The notes beneath the pieces were generated by a model. That model was not told the DNA's origin. It saw only the letters and a program-made list of their open reading frames with translations, and ran no database searches. DNA of 39,007 bases from assembly GCA_024689465.1 (NCBI GenBank), contig JAILDL010000150.1, forward strand, positions 1-39,007, read 5' to 3'. Source of the DNA: Lachnospiraceae bacterium. Lineage in GTDB: Bacteria; Bacillota; Clostridia; Lachnospirales; Lachnospiraceae. This document shows, in pieces, positions 27,782-36,616 of the stretch. The position numbers were made by a program, and so were the translations under genes. Numbering within the stretch: position 1 is the stretch's first letter; each line of letters starts with the position of its first letter.

Positions 27782-28528
27782 CTAGGAAGAAACGAATATT
27801 ACCGTCTCCTCGGAACCGGTGTAATTTTCCAGTTTCAGTTCTCCCTTTTTATCTGACAGTTCGGGTAGGATCTTGTCTAATTTCATAAACTTTTCGTCTA
27901 TGTTCTCTTTTCCGCCCATACGAACCCGGATGTTATCCCCGTAGAAAAGCAGGGTAACATTCCCGTCTTCTTCAAAAAGGACGGAATCTGCCTGCAATTC
28001 ATACTTGTCCAGCAGATTGGTGATATCCAGGATCTCCTTGAACACGCCGGCATTTTCCACCGGCAGGGGCTCATGGAGGATCACATGGTCAAAGGAAAGG
28101 CCCGTGATCACGGGAACCGTAGGGGTCGCCACGGAAGAACTTTCCACCACGATGCCGTCCTTGTCGAAATACATGTAACGGTCCAGAAACAGGATACATC
28201 CGGCCAGTGCCTTCTCATAGACCGTGATACGGATGGTATCCGGAGAAAGGATCTCCACTTCCATGGTTTCCACAAAGGGAACCCCGGATATGCCTTTTCC
28301 CCTGTATTTAAAGGAAAGATACAGGGAATTGTCTCCCAGCCTTCCCGTCATGACCATATTTCGGATCTCTTCGTCCGTGTAATGGGTGTTACCGTTTACA
28401 TAAACCGTGGTCACCGTATACTTCTTCCGCACAAACAAAAGGGCCAGAAGAAGGATCATGAGGATGACCAGGATCACCAGAAGCTTTGTCAGCTTTGCCC
28501 TGAGGGGGTTATCCATCCAACGGTTCAT
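27782..28528 (-). CDS. ftsQ: Cell division protein FtsQ/DivIB
   Basis: This 248-residue bitopic membrane protein has an N-terminal cytoplasmic region, one membrane segment (about 13-33), and an external POTRA-type domain beginning VTTVYVNGNTHYTDEEI, followed by the beta domain. It is part of the FtsQLB/DivIB complex that controls septal peptidoglycan synthesis. The ATG at 28528 follows the ftsW stop by one base and has GGAGG eight bases upstream. A longer frame to 28567 overlaps ftsW. Called DivIB in Bacillus. Confidence 0.92.
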   Translation of the reverse strand: MNRWMDNPLRAKLTKLLVILVILMILLLALLFVRKKYTVTTVYVNGNTHYTDEEIRNMVMTGRLGDNSLYLSFKYRGKGISGVPFVETMEVEILSPDTIRITVYEKALAGCILFLDRYMYFDKDGIVVESSSVATPTVPVITGLSFDHVILHEPLPVENAGVFKEILDITNLLDKYELQADSVLFEEDGNVTLLFYGDNIRVRMGGKENIDEKFMKLDKILPELSDKKGELKLENYTGSEETVIFVSS

Positions 28529-28529
28529 G

Positions 28530-29687
28530 TCAGGAGCCTCCCGCGCCGGAGGAGCGTCCCACACCAAGGGCCAATCCCACTTCCGCCATGGTAAGGAGCA
28601 GTGCCGTACCGCCGTAGCTGATAAAGGGAAGAGAAATGCCCGTATTGGGAATGGTATTGGTCACAACGCCGATGTTTAAGATGACCTGAATGCCGATGTG
28701 GGCCATGATACCGGTCACCAGCATGGAGCCGAACAGGTCCTCGCAGTTGCTGGCAATGACCATCAGTCGCCAGATCAGCATGATAAATAACAGAATAATG
28801 GCAAAGGCACCGAACAGGCCGATCTCCTCACAGATAATGGAAAAGATCATATCGTTCTGAGGTTCCGGAACGAAGCCCAGCTTTTGCATGCTCTTTCCCA
28901 GGCCTTTCCCGAAAATACCGCCGGAGCCGATGGCGTACATTGCCTGAATGGTCTGGAAACTGGTACTCTCCGCGAATTCCTCGGGGTGAAGCCAGGCCAG
29001 GATACGACGGAATCGGAAGGTACCGGATTGGCGGGTCTTATCGATCAGGTAGACAATGAGCGCGATCAGTCCCAGGCCTCCTGCCCCGCCGACGATAAAC
29101 CATTTATAGTCCGGCGTCGCCACAAAGAGCATCAATACCGTGATGCCCAAAACGATAATGGCAGAACTCATATTATCGGAGATCACATAGATCATAACAG
29201 CCATAAAGGCTCCACTGCCCAGGATCAGCCCTGCCGCGCGCATGGTACGGATGGCATTTCGCCCGATCTTGGAGATCACGGTTGCCAGAAACAGGATCAT
29301 ACCGATCTTGCAGATCTCCGCAGGCTGTACGGAAAATGCACCACGGCCCAGCCATCTGGTCGCACCGTTTTTGGTCATGCCAAGGGGCGTATACAAAAGG
29401 AACAGGGATACAAAGGAAACCACTAATCCAATGGTGGCCAGGTTCTTCCAGAATGCATAGGGAATAAGGGAAAGGAGAAGCATCGCCGCAAACCCCAATC
29501 CTGCTGCGATCGCCTGACGTTTCAGGAAATAAGCGGCATCTCCCGTGGAAGCAAACGCCACATAGGAGCTGGTGGAATAGATCATCAGAAGGCCGAAACC
29601 AACCAGAAAGATCACAATGAACACCAGACTGTAATCGAAATAATATTCACTTGTCCCTTTCTTCTTCTGATTCAGCAACCTGTTCAC
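28530..29687 (-). CDS. ftsW: Septal peptidoglycan polymerase FtsW (SEDS family)
   Basis: This 385-residue SEDS glycosyltransferase has about ten membrane segments. It polymerises lipid II at the septum together with the class B penicillin-binding protein. Conserved stretches include LLMIYSTSSY near 34, the GWKxxxGxxxFSVQPAE-type region (here WLGRGAFSVQPAEICK) and the C-terminal NTGISLPFISYGGTALL. Location between murD and ftsQ supports FtsW rather than RodA or SpoVE, although SpoVE-type proteins also occur in this place in spore formers and I cannot exclude that label. Confidence 0.93.
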   Translation of the reverse strand: MNRLLNQKKKGTSEYYFDYSLVFIVIFLVGFGLLMIYSTSSYVAFASTGDAAYFLKRQAIAAGLGFAAMLLLSLIPYAFWKNLATIGLVVSFVSLFLLYTPLGMTKNGATRWLGRGAFSVQPAEICKIGMILFLATVISKIGRNAIRTMRAAGLILGSGAFMAVMIYVISDNMSSAIIVLGITVLMLFVATPDYKWFIVGGAGGLGLIALIVYLIDKTRQSGTFRFRRILAWLHPEEFAESTSFQTIQAMYAIGSGGIFGKGLGKSMQKLGFVPEPQNDMIFSIICEEIGLFGAFAIILLFIMLIWRLMVIASNCEDLFGSMLVTGIMAHIGIQVILNIGVVTNTIPNTGISLPFISYGGTALLLTMAEVGLALGVGRSSGAGGS

Positions 29688-29699
29688 ATCCTAATCCGA

Positions 29700-31058
29700 T
29701 CAGTCCGGAAGAGCACGCACCATCTCCTTGAAGATCCGTCCTCTCTCCTCATAATTGTTAAACATTCCCCAGCTTGCACAGGCAGGGGATAATAAGACCG
29801 CATCACCCTTCTTGGCCGTTTCCACACAGATCCGGAAGGCTTCTTCAAAGGTATCCGCAAAGACATAGTCGGTAAAACCATGTTTTTTCGCACACTCTGC
29901 GATCATTTCTCTCGTCTGTCCGATGAGCACCAGTTTCTTGACCTTGCCGTCAAAGGCTTCGATCCACTCATCGTATTCATTGTGCTTATCGTAGCCGCCG
30001 CCAATGAGTACAGTCGGCCGGTCCATGGCACGGATCCCCTGGATGGCTGCATCCGGGTTGGTACCCTTGGAATCGTTGTAATACACAACGCCGCCCTTTT
30101 CCTCCACAAACTCAATACGGTGTTCCACGGCCTTGAATTTACGGATGGTATCCAGATAGATCTCCTTCTTGACCTTCATGGCACGGCTGATGGCGATGGC
30201 TGCCATGACATTTTCATAATTGCACATGCCCACCAGATTCATCTCATGGACATTCATCAGTTCCTCCACCCGTCCGTCTTCTGCCAGGCAGATCTTGTCT
30301 CCATCCAGGAAAATGCCGTTTTCCAGCTTTTCCTTGGAAGAAAACCATACCACGGTGGCCTTGCAGTTTTCCCCAAGCTTCCGGGTATATTCGTTATCGT
30401 AATTTAATACGCAAACGTCGTTCTTGTTCTGGTTGCGTGTTACCGCATTTTTGACCGCCGCATAATTTTCCATGGTGTAGTGGCGGTTTAAATGATCCGG
30501 GGTGATGTTCAGGATCGCAGAAACATGGGGGTGGAAGGTATCCACCGTCTCCAGCTGGAAGGAACTGATCTCCGCAACTACCACGGAATCCGGCTGTGTA
30601 TGCAGCGCTGCACCGGTATAAGGTGCACCGATGTTGCCTACCACATCCACATGAAGGTAGCGGCGCTTCATGATCTCGCCCACCAGGGTCGTCGTCGTCG
30701 TCTTTCCATTGGTACCGGTGATGGCTACCACCTGTCCCTTGGCAAAACGGTAAGCTAACTCGATCTCTCCGATCACCGGCACACCGGCTGCACGGAAAAT
30801 ATTGACCGTATCGGAATCCACAGGAACACCGGGACTGATCACCAGAAGGTCTGCATTGTGAGTCATTTCCTCGGTGATCTTGCCGATGTAAACAGTCACC
30901 TTGGGATCATGCTCCAGTTTTTCTTCCACTTCGGCCTTTACGACCTTCTCATTCTCGTCGCACAGCACCACATCCGCGCCGATCTGCGCCAGCAGACGGG
31001 AAGAATCGATTCCGCTTTTACCGCAGCCAAGTACGACTGCATGTTTTTTGTAAGTCAT
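29700..31058 (-). CDS. murD: UDP-N-acetylmuramoyl-L-alanine:D-glutamate ligase
   Basis: This 452-residue Mur ligase adds D-glutamate to UDP-MurNAc-L-Ala in the cytoplasm. The N-terminal uracil-binding GCGKSG, the ATP loop GTNGKTTTT starting at 115, the central EISSFQLE, NITPDHLNRH and the C-terminal DSKGTNPDA and LLSPACASWGMF are all present. It is complete for the family. The start is ATG 31058, with a weak AAAGAAG ribosome site. It lies 191 bases after mraY with no gene in between. Confidence 0.98.
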   Translation of the reverse strand: MTYKKHAVVLGCGKSGIDSSRLLAQIGADVVLCDENEKVVKAEVEEKLEHDPKVTVYIGKITEEMTHNADLLVISPGVPVDSDTVNIFRAAGVPVIGEIELAYRFAKGQVVAITGTNGKTTTTTLVGEIMKRRYLHVDVVGNIGAPYTGAALHTQPDSVVVAEISSFQLETVDTFHPHVSAILNITPDHLNRHYTMENYAAVKNAVTRNQNKNDVCVLNYDNEYTRKLGENCKATVVWFSSKEKLENGIFLDGDKICLAEDGRVEELMNVHEMNLVGMCNYENVMAAIAISRAMKVKKEIYLDTIRKFKAVEHRIEFVEEKGGVVYYNDSKGTNPDAAIQGIRAMDRPTVLIGGGYDKHNEYDEWIEAFDGKVKKLVLIGQTREMIAECAKKHGFTDYVFADTFEEAFRICVETAKKGDAVLLSPACASWGMFNNYEERGRIFKEMVRALPD

Positions 31059-31249
31059 AGGTTTACTTCTTTCTATATACAGGGCAGGAAACTGCCTGCC
31101 TGCTTATTTTTTTAACATTATTCCCATAGCCCGTCTCAGATGTCTGCGCTCATGGGGTAAACACCCATCGAAAAACGATACCGGAATACGCTCATAGGGG
31201 AACACAATCAAAAACAGTGACCATCCTTCTCTCAGGGAGCAAACGCAGG
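31059..31249 (-). other. Gap of 191 bases between mraY and murD with small hairpins
   Basis: I see no gene here. On the minus strand it holds several short inverted repeats, among them GGGTGTTTACCC and GGCAGG/CCTGCC around six bases. It has two copies of an ATGAGCG core, at about 31142-31148 and 31190-31196, that resembles the 33-base repeats before the PAP2 gene. No T-run follows in the reading direction, so I do not call a terminator. Confidence 0.4.
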
Positions 31250-32218
31250 TCAGAATCCGGCACCTACCAGTGCAAGAAGGCAAAGCAGTACGGTAACAAT
31301 GGAAAATACCGCAACCACCAGCACTTCCGACCAGCCACCCAGCTCAAAATGATGATGAATGGGGGCCATACGGAAAAACCGCTTTCCGTGAGTTGCCTTG
31401 AAATACAGCACCTGGATCATAACCGAGATCACTTCCAGCAGATAGATGAATCCCACCAGAAGGATAAAGATGGGCATCTGCAGCATATAGGCCATGGCTG
31501 CCACAAAGCCGCCGATGGCTAAGGAGCCGGTATCTCCCATGAAGATCCGTGCAGGGTATGCATTATACAGCAAAAAGCCAAGGAGCGCGCCGATCATGGC
31601 CGCGCACACCGGAACCAGTTCCGGGTTTAGATAAACGCTGGCGATCAGGAAGAATGCCGCAACCGGAAGGGTCACGCAGGTCAGAAGGCCATCCACGCCG
31701 TCGGTAAAATTGGTCCCGTTGGTGGTTCCCACTACTGCCAGTAGCATCAGGATCGGTGCAAAGACACCGATGTCCACCATGGTATCCGGCATAAAGGGGA
31801 TCCGAAGCATCAAAGAAATGCCGGAAACCCTGGTCATATAACCCATAAATACCAGAGTTGCAACGATCTGGCAGATCAGCTTCTGCCAGGCCTTAAATCC
31901 GTCGGAGCGATGCAGGACCACTTTCAGGAAGTCATCCACAAAGCCGATGGCTCCGAATACCAACACCATGAGGATCACCGGCAGAGCGGCTTTCATTTCC
32001 TTCATGAAAAGAAAACCGGTCACCGTAAAGGCTGCCAGGATCATGATACCGCCCATGGTAGGGGTTCCGTTCTTTTTTAAATGGGAAGAAGGCCCGTCAT
32101 CCCGTTCGGTCTGTCCGAACTTTACCTTGCGAAGGTAAGGGATCACAAAGGGTCCGAGAACTGCTACAATGGCAAACGCCACAAATATCGGAAATGTGAT
32201 CTGTTTCCAAATCAACAT
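31250..32218 (-). CDS. mraY: Phospho-N-acetylmuramoyl-pentapeptide transferase
   Basis: This 322-residue enzyme with ten membrane segments forms lipid I from UDP-MurNAc-pentapeptide and undecaprenyl phosphate. Visible marks are ERDDGPSSHLKKNGTPTMGG at 38-57 (DDGPSSHLKKNGTPTMGG quoted), FVDDFLK, NFTDGVDGL and FMGDTGSLAIG, which together carry the catalytic aspartates. GGAGGAG lies seven bases before the ATG at 32218. The longer frame to 32248 is not supported. It has its own promoter at 32252-32280. Confidence 0.98.
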   Translation of the reverse strand: MLIWKQITFPIFVAFAIVAVLGPFVIPYLRKVKFGQTERDDGPSSHLKKNGTPTMGGIMILAAFTVTGFLFMKEMKAALPVILMVLVFGAIGFVDDFLKVVLHRSDGFKAWQKLICQIVATLVFMGYMTRVSGISLMLRIPFMPDTMVDIGVFAPILMLLAVVGTTNGTNFTDGVDGLLTCVTLPVAAFFLIASVYLNPELVPVCAAMIGALLGFLLYNAYPARIFMGDTGSLAIGGFVAAMAYMLQMPIFILLVGFIYLLEVISVMIQVLYFKATHGKRFFRMAPIHHHFELGGWSEVLVVAVFSIVTVLLCLLALVGAGF

Positions 32219-32251
32219 AGATATACTCCTCCAAAGAATACTACACAAAAT

Positions 32252-32280
32252 ATATTACACAAAATGATAAGCCAATACAA
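32252..32280 (-). promoter_or_regulatory. mraY: Promoter upstream of mraY
   Basis: TTGTAT (32275-32280) and TAATAT (32252-32257) are 17 bases apart. A direct repeat of ATTTTGTGTA, 15 bases apart, runs through and beyond the -10. This would give a second transcript start inside the dcw cluster for mraY-murD-ftsW-ftsQ. Confidence 0.55.
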
Positions 32281-32325
32281 TATATGGTATCTGGTCCATT
32301 TTGTCCAGAAACATACGTTTTGTTT

Positions 32326-34515
32326 CTACTCCATAATGGATCCGCCGATCACCGCACCGGTCTCGGGATCCACCAGATCTCCGGTGTTGGGATCCACTGC
32401 ATAGCCCGTTTCCGGATCGATCTCAAAGGTCTTCCAGATAGGCTCGCTGCTTTCCCCTTCGCCCTCTCCTTCCGGAGAACTTTCACTGCTTTCGCCGGTG
32501 CCTTCTGCTCCTTCCGATCCCTGTTCACCTTCCCCTTCCGCATTTTCCGGGTCGTTCTCGGACACGTCATCCTTGCGGGTATAGGATTCCTGGATATCGA
32601 TCTGAAGCTGCTCCAGCTCTGCCAGCTCTGCTTCCGACAACTCCTCTGTCATGGGGAAATGCAGGTAAGGCAGCACTTCTGTCAGGATATTGCGTACGAT
32701 CCCCGTAGCATACTTGGCATCGTCCTGAGGATAGGCATTGGGTCGATCCACTACGCAGTAAATGGCGATCTGGGGATCATCCGCAGGGGCATAGCCCATA
32801 AAGGAAACTACATAGTCCTTCTTATCACGGGGAAGGGTCTCCGCCGTACCCGTCTTTCCGCCGATGGCATACCCGGCGGGACGCGCCGTCTTTCCGGTAC
32901 CATCCGTTACAACGCCATTGCAATACTGGATGATCTTCTGGGACGTAGAAGAAGAAATCGTCTGCTTGATCACACGGGGCTGAATGGTCTCAACCACACT
33001 GCCGTCGGAAGAAAGGATCTTGCTGACCATATGGGGCTCGTAGAAATAACCGCCGTTTAGCATGGAACAAAATCCCGTGATAGCCTGGATCATGGTTACG
33101 TTAAAGCCCTGTCCGAAGGAGCAGGTTGCCAGCTCCGCAGGGCCCATGTTGTCGGCAGTATAAACCAGTGTATCGGTACGGGCTTCACCGGCCAAGTCGA
33201 TGCCGGTACGAAGGCCGAAGCCGAATCGTCTCTGATAATCGGTAAAGCGCTCTACGCCGATGGCCTGGGCAATATACATCAAGCCTACGTTACAGGAGAT
33301 CTCCACGGCGCGCTGTACGCTGACCGCTCCGTCACCGTAGCGGTTGTGGCAGTGGATCTTGTGGCCGCCGATCTCCAGCAGACCCTTACATTCGTAGACC
33401 TCATTTCCGGTAATGGCACCGCACTCTAAGCCGGCCGCCACCGTAAAGGGCTTGGCAACAGAGCCCGGCTCGTAGGAATCGGAAATACAGAAATTACGCC
33501 ACAGGGTATTATAAGCTTGGGTGAGGGTCTTCTCCTCTTCCATCTTCGCCAGATCTTCTTCGGTATAATAAGCCGACAGATCCCTGGGATTGTTGAGATC
33601 AAAGGTGGGGTAAGAAGCCATGGCCAGTACATTTCCGGTATTGACTTCCATGATGATCACGCCGGTATTGTTGGAGCCTTCGCCCTCCCGCACCAGGTTC
33701 TTGTGTTCTTCGTTAAATTTCAGGATATATTTTTCGCAGATACTCTGGATGTTGGCATCAATGGTGGAAACCAGCGTCTCCCCGTCCTTTGCGGCGATGG
33801 TGGTACGCTCTAAGTTGGAGTCATCGTTGAGATATCCGTATTCCCGGCCGTTGGTGCCGTTTAAGGTCTCATTGTAATATTCTTCCAGACCGCCGGTGCC
33901 GGTGTTGTCCGCACCAACAAAGCCAATGGCATCTGCCGCCAGGCTTCCGTTAGGATAATATCGGATGTATTTATCTTCAAACCAGATGCCCTTCACCAGG
34001 TCCGGCTTGTTCTGCTCTACTTCCGTAGGATCCTCCAGACTTCCGTCCTTATAGGAAACAAAATCGGAGATCTCGGCGTAAGGAACGTTTTTACGCATCA
34101 CGATATAGGAAGAGCCGGGATTGGATGCGATCTGCGAACGCAGCTCCGATTCGGAAAAGCCCAGATACTTGGTAGCCGCATAGATCGTGGGTTCCAGATA
34201 ATCTTCCTTATACAGGATGACCTTGGGATCCAGGATGATGTTGTAAACCTTGTTGCTGGTTGCCAGGAGCACGCCGTTCTTGTCTGTGATATCCCCTCGT
34301 TTATAGGGAATGGTCACGGAGTCGTACTGCTGCTGGGATAAAACCTGCTTCTTATACTTTTCCCCGTTGTCTCTTACGATCAGGATGAGGCGGACGCTTA
34401 AAAGGATAAAAGCCAGCAGTACCATAAAAAACAGTACTGCCAGCTTCTTCTGCGTTTTCCTGGATGTCCGATTCGAAGTTTTTTTATCTTTCCGTCTGGT
34501 ATCTTCTTTGTTCAA
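32326..34515 (-). CDS. Class B penicillin-binding protein (FtsI/SpoVD/PBP2 type)
   Basis: This 729-residue transpeptidase crosslinks septal peptidoglycan outside the membrane. It has an N-terminal membrane anchor (about 24-48), a dimerisation domain and a transpeptidase domain. The active-site set is complete: Ser352-Val-Ala-Lys355 in EPGSVAKPF, SCN near 410 and KTGTAE near 555. There are no PASTA domains. The last 80 residues are a Glu/Gly/Ser-rich linker and three back-to-back repeats DPETGYAV, DPNTGDLV and DPETGAVI. The place in the dcw cluster after ftsL and before mraY fits FtsI or the sporulation protein SpoVD; sequence alone does not decide. Confidence 0.94.
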   Translation of the reverse strand: MNKEDTRRKDKKTSNRTSRKTQKKLAVLFFMVLLAFILLSVRLILIVRDNGEKYKKQVLSQQQYDSVTIPYKRGDITDKNGVLLATSNKVYNIILDPKVILYKEDYLEPTIYAATKYLGFSESELRSQIASNPGSSYIVMRKNVPYAEISDFVSYKDGSLEDPTEVEQNKPDLVKGIWFEDKYIRYYPNGSLAADAIGFVGADNTGTGGLEEYYNETLNGTNGREYGYLNDDSNLERTTIAAKDGETLVSTIDANIQSICEKYILKFNEEHKNLVREGEGSNNTGVIIMEVNTGNVLAMASYPTFDLNNPRDLSAYYTEEDLAKMEEEKTLTQAYNTLWRNFCISDSYEPGSVAKPFTVAAGLECGAITGNEVYECKGLLEIGGHKIHCHNRYGDGAVSVQRAVEISCNVGLMYIAQAIGVERFTDYQRRFGFGLRTGIDLAGEARTDTLVYTADNMGPAELATCSFGQGFNVTMIQAITGFCSMLNGGYFYEPHMVSKILSSDGSVVETIQPRVIKQTISSSTSQKIIQYCNGVVTDGTGKTARPAGYAIGGKTGTAETLPRDKKDYVVSFMGYAPADDPQIAIYCVVDRPNAYPQDDAKYATGIVRNILTEVLPYLHFPMTEELSEAELAELEQLQIDIQESYTRKDDVSENDPENAEGEGEQGSEGAEGTGESSESSPEGEGEGESSEPIWKTFEIDPETGYAVDPNTGDLVDPETGAVIGGSIME

Positions 34516-34527
34516 AACTGCCTCATA

Positions 34528-35007
34528 TTACTGCGGAATATCCGAGATCTGTCTTACATAGTCGTCCTTGTGGCCTTCTACGTAGATCACCTGCTCTCCG
34601 GAAGCATAGGTCATACCCAGCTCTCCGATAGCGATCTGCTTGATGCCCTCTAAGTCAACGCTACTGTTTATTGTATTATATTTCTCGTCGTTTGCAAGCT
34701 TTAAGTCAACATACTGGCTCTCCAGGCGGGAGATCTGCTTGGTAGAGTTGGTGATGGCCACCTGCATCTGCAGATAGCTGATGAGGGTGAATCCCACAAA
34801 CAACAGAGCGGCCGTCAGGAACAGAAGGCTGCCCAGGTTCATGTGAACCACGTGCTGTCTCTTCTTTCTGGCAGGCTCTGCTACTCTCCTGCGGACGGGC
34901 TCGCGCTCCGGTCTTACTGCAGGCTGCAGTGCTCTGACTGTACTTCCCTGTACATATTCAGTTGATGCATAATGCATTTCATTTCGTCTTCCCTGACGAG
35001 TTGCCAT
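34528..35007 (-). CDS. ftsL: FtsL-like septum protein
   Basis: This 159-residue bitopic protein has a basic, Arg-rich cytoplasmic N-terminus (about 1-50), one membrane segment (about 58-79) and a coiled-coil external part (about 85-115) with AITNSTKQISRLESQYVDLK. The C-terminal ends near VEGHKDDYVRQISDIP. Length, topology and position between rsmH and the penicillin-binding protein are those of FtsL, the partner of DivIC/FtsB and DivIB. Sequence similarity in this family is weak, so the name rests largely on context. Confidence 0.85.
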   Translation of the reverse strand: MATRQGRRNEMHYASTEYVQGSTVRALQPAVRPEREPVRRRVAEPARKKRQHVVHMNLGSLLFLTAALLFVGFTLISYLQMQVAITNSTKQISRLESQYVDLKLANDEKYNTINSSVDLEGIKQIAIGELGMTYASGEQVIYVEGHKDDYVRQISDIPQ

Positions 35008-35030
35008 GTTACTACTCCCCCTAAAAGGTC

Positions 35031-35966
35031 TTATATCTTTTCAAATACCCGAAGCTTTGCGCTTTGGGATCTGGAATTGGCTTCCAGTTCTTCCTGTGAA
35101 GGAAGGATGGGTTTTCTGCCGATCACTTTTCCCTTGGGCTTTCTGCCGCAAGCACATACCGGAAAGTTCGGCGGGCAGATGCAAGGATCTTCTGCCGTTT
35201 TAAAAGCGTTCTTTACGATCCGGTCTTCCAGGGAATGGAAGGTGATGATGCAGAAGCGTCCACCGGGATTTAAGGCATCGATCATGCCGTCGATGGAGTC
35301 CTGCAGCACTTCCAGCTCTCTGTTTAAGGCGATGCGGATCGCCTGATAGGTCTGCTTGGAAGGATGTCCGCCTTTGGCTCTCATCTTGGCCGGTATGGCT
35401 GCTTTGATGAGTTCGTTTAATTCAAAGGTGGTCTCAATGGGTTTATTCTCTCTTGCCTGCACGATGTGCTTGGCAATGTTCTTGGCAAATTTGTCTTCTC
35501 CGTAGTCCCGGATGATCCGAAACAGTTCCATCTCGGAGTACGTATTAACGATGTCTCTGGCCGTTAAAGTCTGCCTCTGATCCATCCGCATATCCAGCGG
35601 TGTATCTACTTTATAAGAGAAGCCTCTCTCCGCTGTATCCAGTTGGTAAGAGGAAACGCCCAGATCCAGGAGAAATCCGTCTACCTTTTCGATCCCTAAG
35701 TCCCTTAAGACTTTCACTGCATTGCAGTAGTTGTCCCGGACAATGGTGACCTTCTCCCCGAAGGGTTCCAGCCGTTTGGTAGCGGCTGCGATGGCATCTG
35801 CGTCCTGATCGATACCGATCAGTCTGCCTTTGTCGGAAAGGCGCTTACAGATCTCGGAGGAATGTCCCGCGCCTCCCAGGGTTCCGTCTACGTAGATCCC
35901 GTCGGGTTTGATATTCAGATTCTCGATGGTCTCCGTAAGGAGAACCGAATAATGCTTAAATTCCAT
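35031..35966 (-). CDS. rsmH: 16S rRNA (cytosine(1402)-N4)-methyltransferase
   Basis: This 311-residue RsmH (MraW) methylates N4 of C1402 in 16S rRNA using S-adenosylmethionine. The SAM site [12 protein letters not shown] and the motifs [27 protein letters not shown] and [10 protein letters not shown] are present. Its start codon shares a base with the mraZ stop (TAATG), a common arrangement in the dcw cluster. Confidence 0.98.
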   Translation of the reverse strand: MEFKHYSVLLTETIENLNIKPDGIYVDGTLGGAGHSSEICKRLSDKGRLIGIDQDADAIAAATKRLEPFGEKVTIVRDNYCNAVKVLRDLGIEKVDGFLLDLGVSSYQLDTAERGFSYKVDTPLDMRMDQRQTLTARDIVNTYSEMELFRIIRDYGEDKFAKNIAKHIVQARENKPIETTFELNELIKAAIPAKMRAKGGHPSKQTYQAIRIALNRELEVLQDSIDGMIDALNPGGRFCIITFHSLEDRIVKNAFKTAEDPCICPPNFPVCACGRKPKGKVIGRKPILPSQEELEANSRSQSAKLRVFEKI

Positions 35967-36406
35967 TAAATATTGAGTCCCATGTCAGCCAGGCGTTCCG
36001 CAATCTCGTCCATATTCTCATACGGCATATCGGAAATATCCTGCTCATACTTCTCTTTGCTCCAGATCTCGATCTTTTCTCCGACGCCTACGAATACAAC
36101 GTCCTTCTCGATGGAAGCAAAGTCTCTTAAGTTACCGGGAATCAGGATTCTGCCCTGCTTATCTACTTCGCAGTCAGCTGCGCCGGCCAGGAAGTAACGG
36201 ACCAGGGTACGAACCTCTTTCTTCGTCTGCGGAAGGGCTCGGAGCTTTTCTTCGAACACATTCCAGGTGACATTGGGGTAGATCAGGAGGCAACCATCCA
36301 GACCCTTGGTCACAACAAAGGAGTCTCCCAGTTCATCACGGAACTTGGAGGGAACAATCAAACGCCCTTTGGGATCTAATGTGTGATTGTACTCACTCTT
36401 AAACAT
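35966..36406 (-). CDS. mraZ: MraZ transcriptional regulator
   Basis: This 146-residue protein has two MraZ/SpoVT-AbrB folds: [16 protein letters not shown] near 11-26 and a second, [16 protein letters not shown], near 82-97. MraZ binds repeats upstream of its own gene and controls the dcw operon. Five such boxes lie at 36428-36474. AAGGAC is seven bases before the ATG. It is the first gene of the dcw cluster. Confidence 0.98.
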   Translation of the reverse strand: MFKSEYNHTLDPKGRLIVPSKFRDELGDSFVVTKGLDGCLLIYPNVTWNVFEEKLRALPQTKKEVRTLVRYFLAGAADCEVDKQGRILIPGNLRDFASIEKDVVFVGVGEKIEIWSKEKYEQDISDMPYENMDEIAERLADMGLNI

Positions 36407-36427
36407 GTGCCTTGTCCTTCAAATTTA

Positions 36428-36474
36428 CCACTTTTCACCACTTGGTTACTACTTTCTACCACTTTCCTCCACTT
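36428..36474 (-). promoter_or_regulatory. Five MraZ-type boxes upstream of mraZ
   Basis: On the minus strand AAGTGG repeats at + positions 36428-36433, 36438-36443, 36459-36464 and 36469-36474, with a variant AAGTAG at 36449-36454. The steps are 10, 11, 10 and 10 bases. Repeated GTGG-type boxes at one helical turn are the known MraZ site (shown for E. coli and, as AAAGTG repeats, for Mycoplasma). The boxes lie just downstream of TATAAT and would block transcription when bound. Confidence 0.85.
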
Positions 36475-36479
36475 ATGCC

Positions 36480-36485
36480 ATTATA
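36480..36485 (-). promoter_or_regulatory. mraZ: -10 element of the mraZ promoter
   Basis: A perfect TATAAT sits right before the MraZ boxes. A second GATAAT overlaps it. The -35 is weak (TATTTC at 17 bases), which is usual for a regulated promoter. Confidence 0.55.
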
Positions 36486-36616
36486 TTATCGCAAAAAGCC
36501 TTGAAATACAAGGGTTTTTGAACAATTTCTGATGATTTTCTTAAGAATACTAGGCGTTGTGTTCGCTCACGAATAGAGGCACTAGATATGGTTTTTAAGG
36601 AATTTATGATGAAAGA

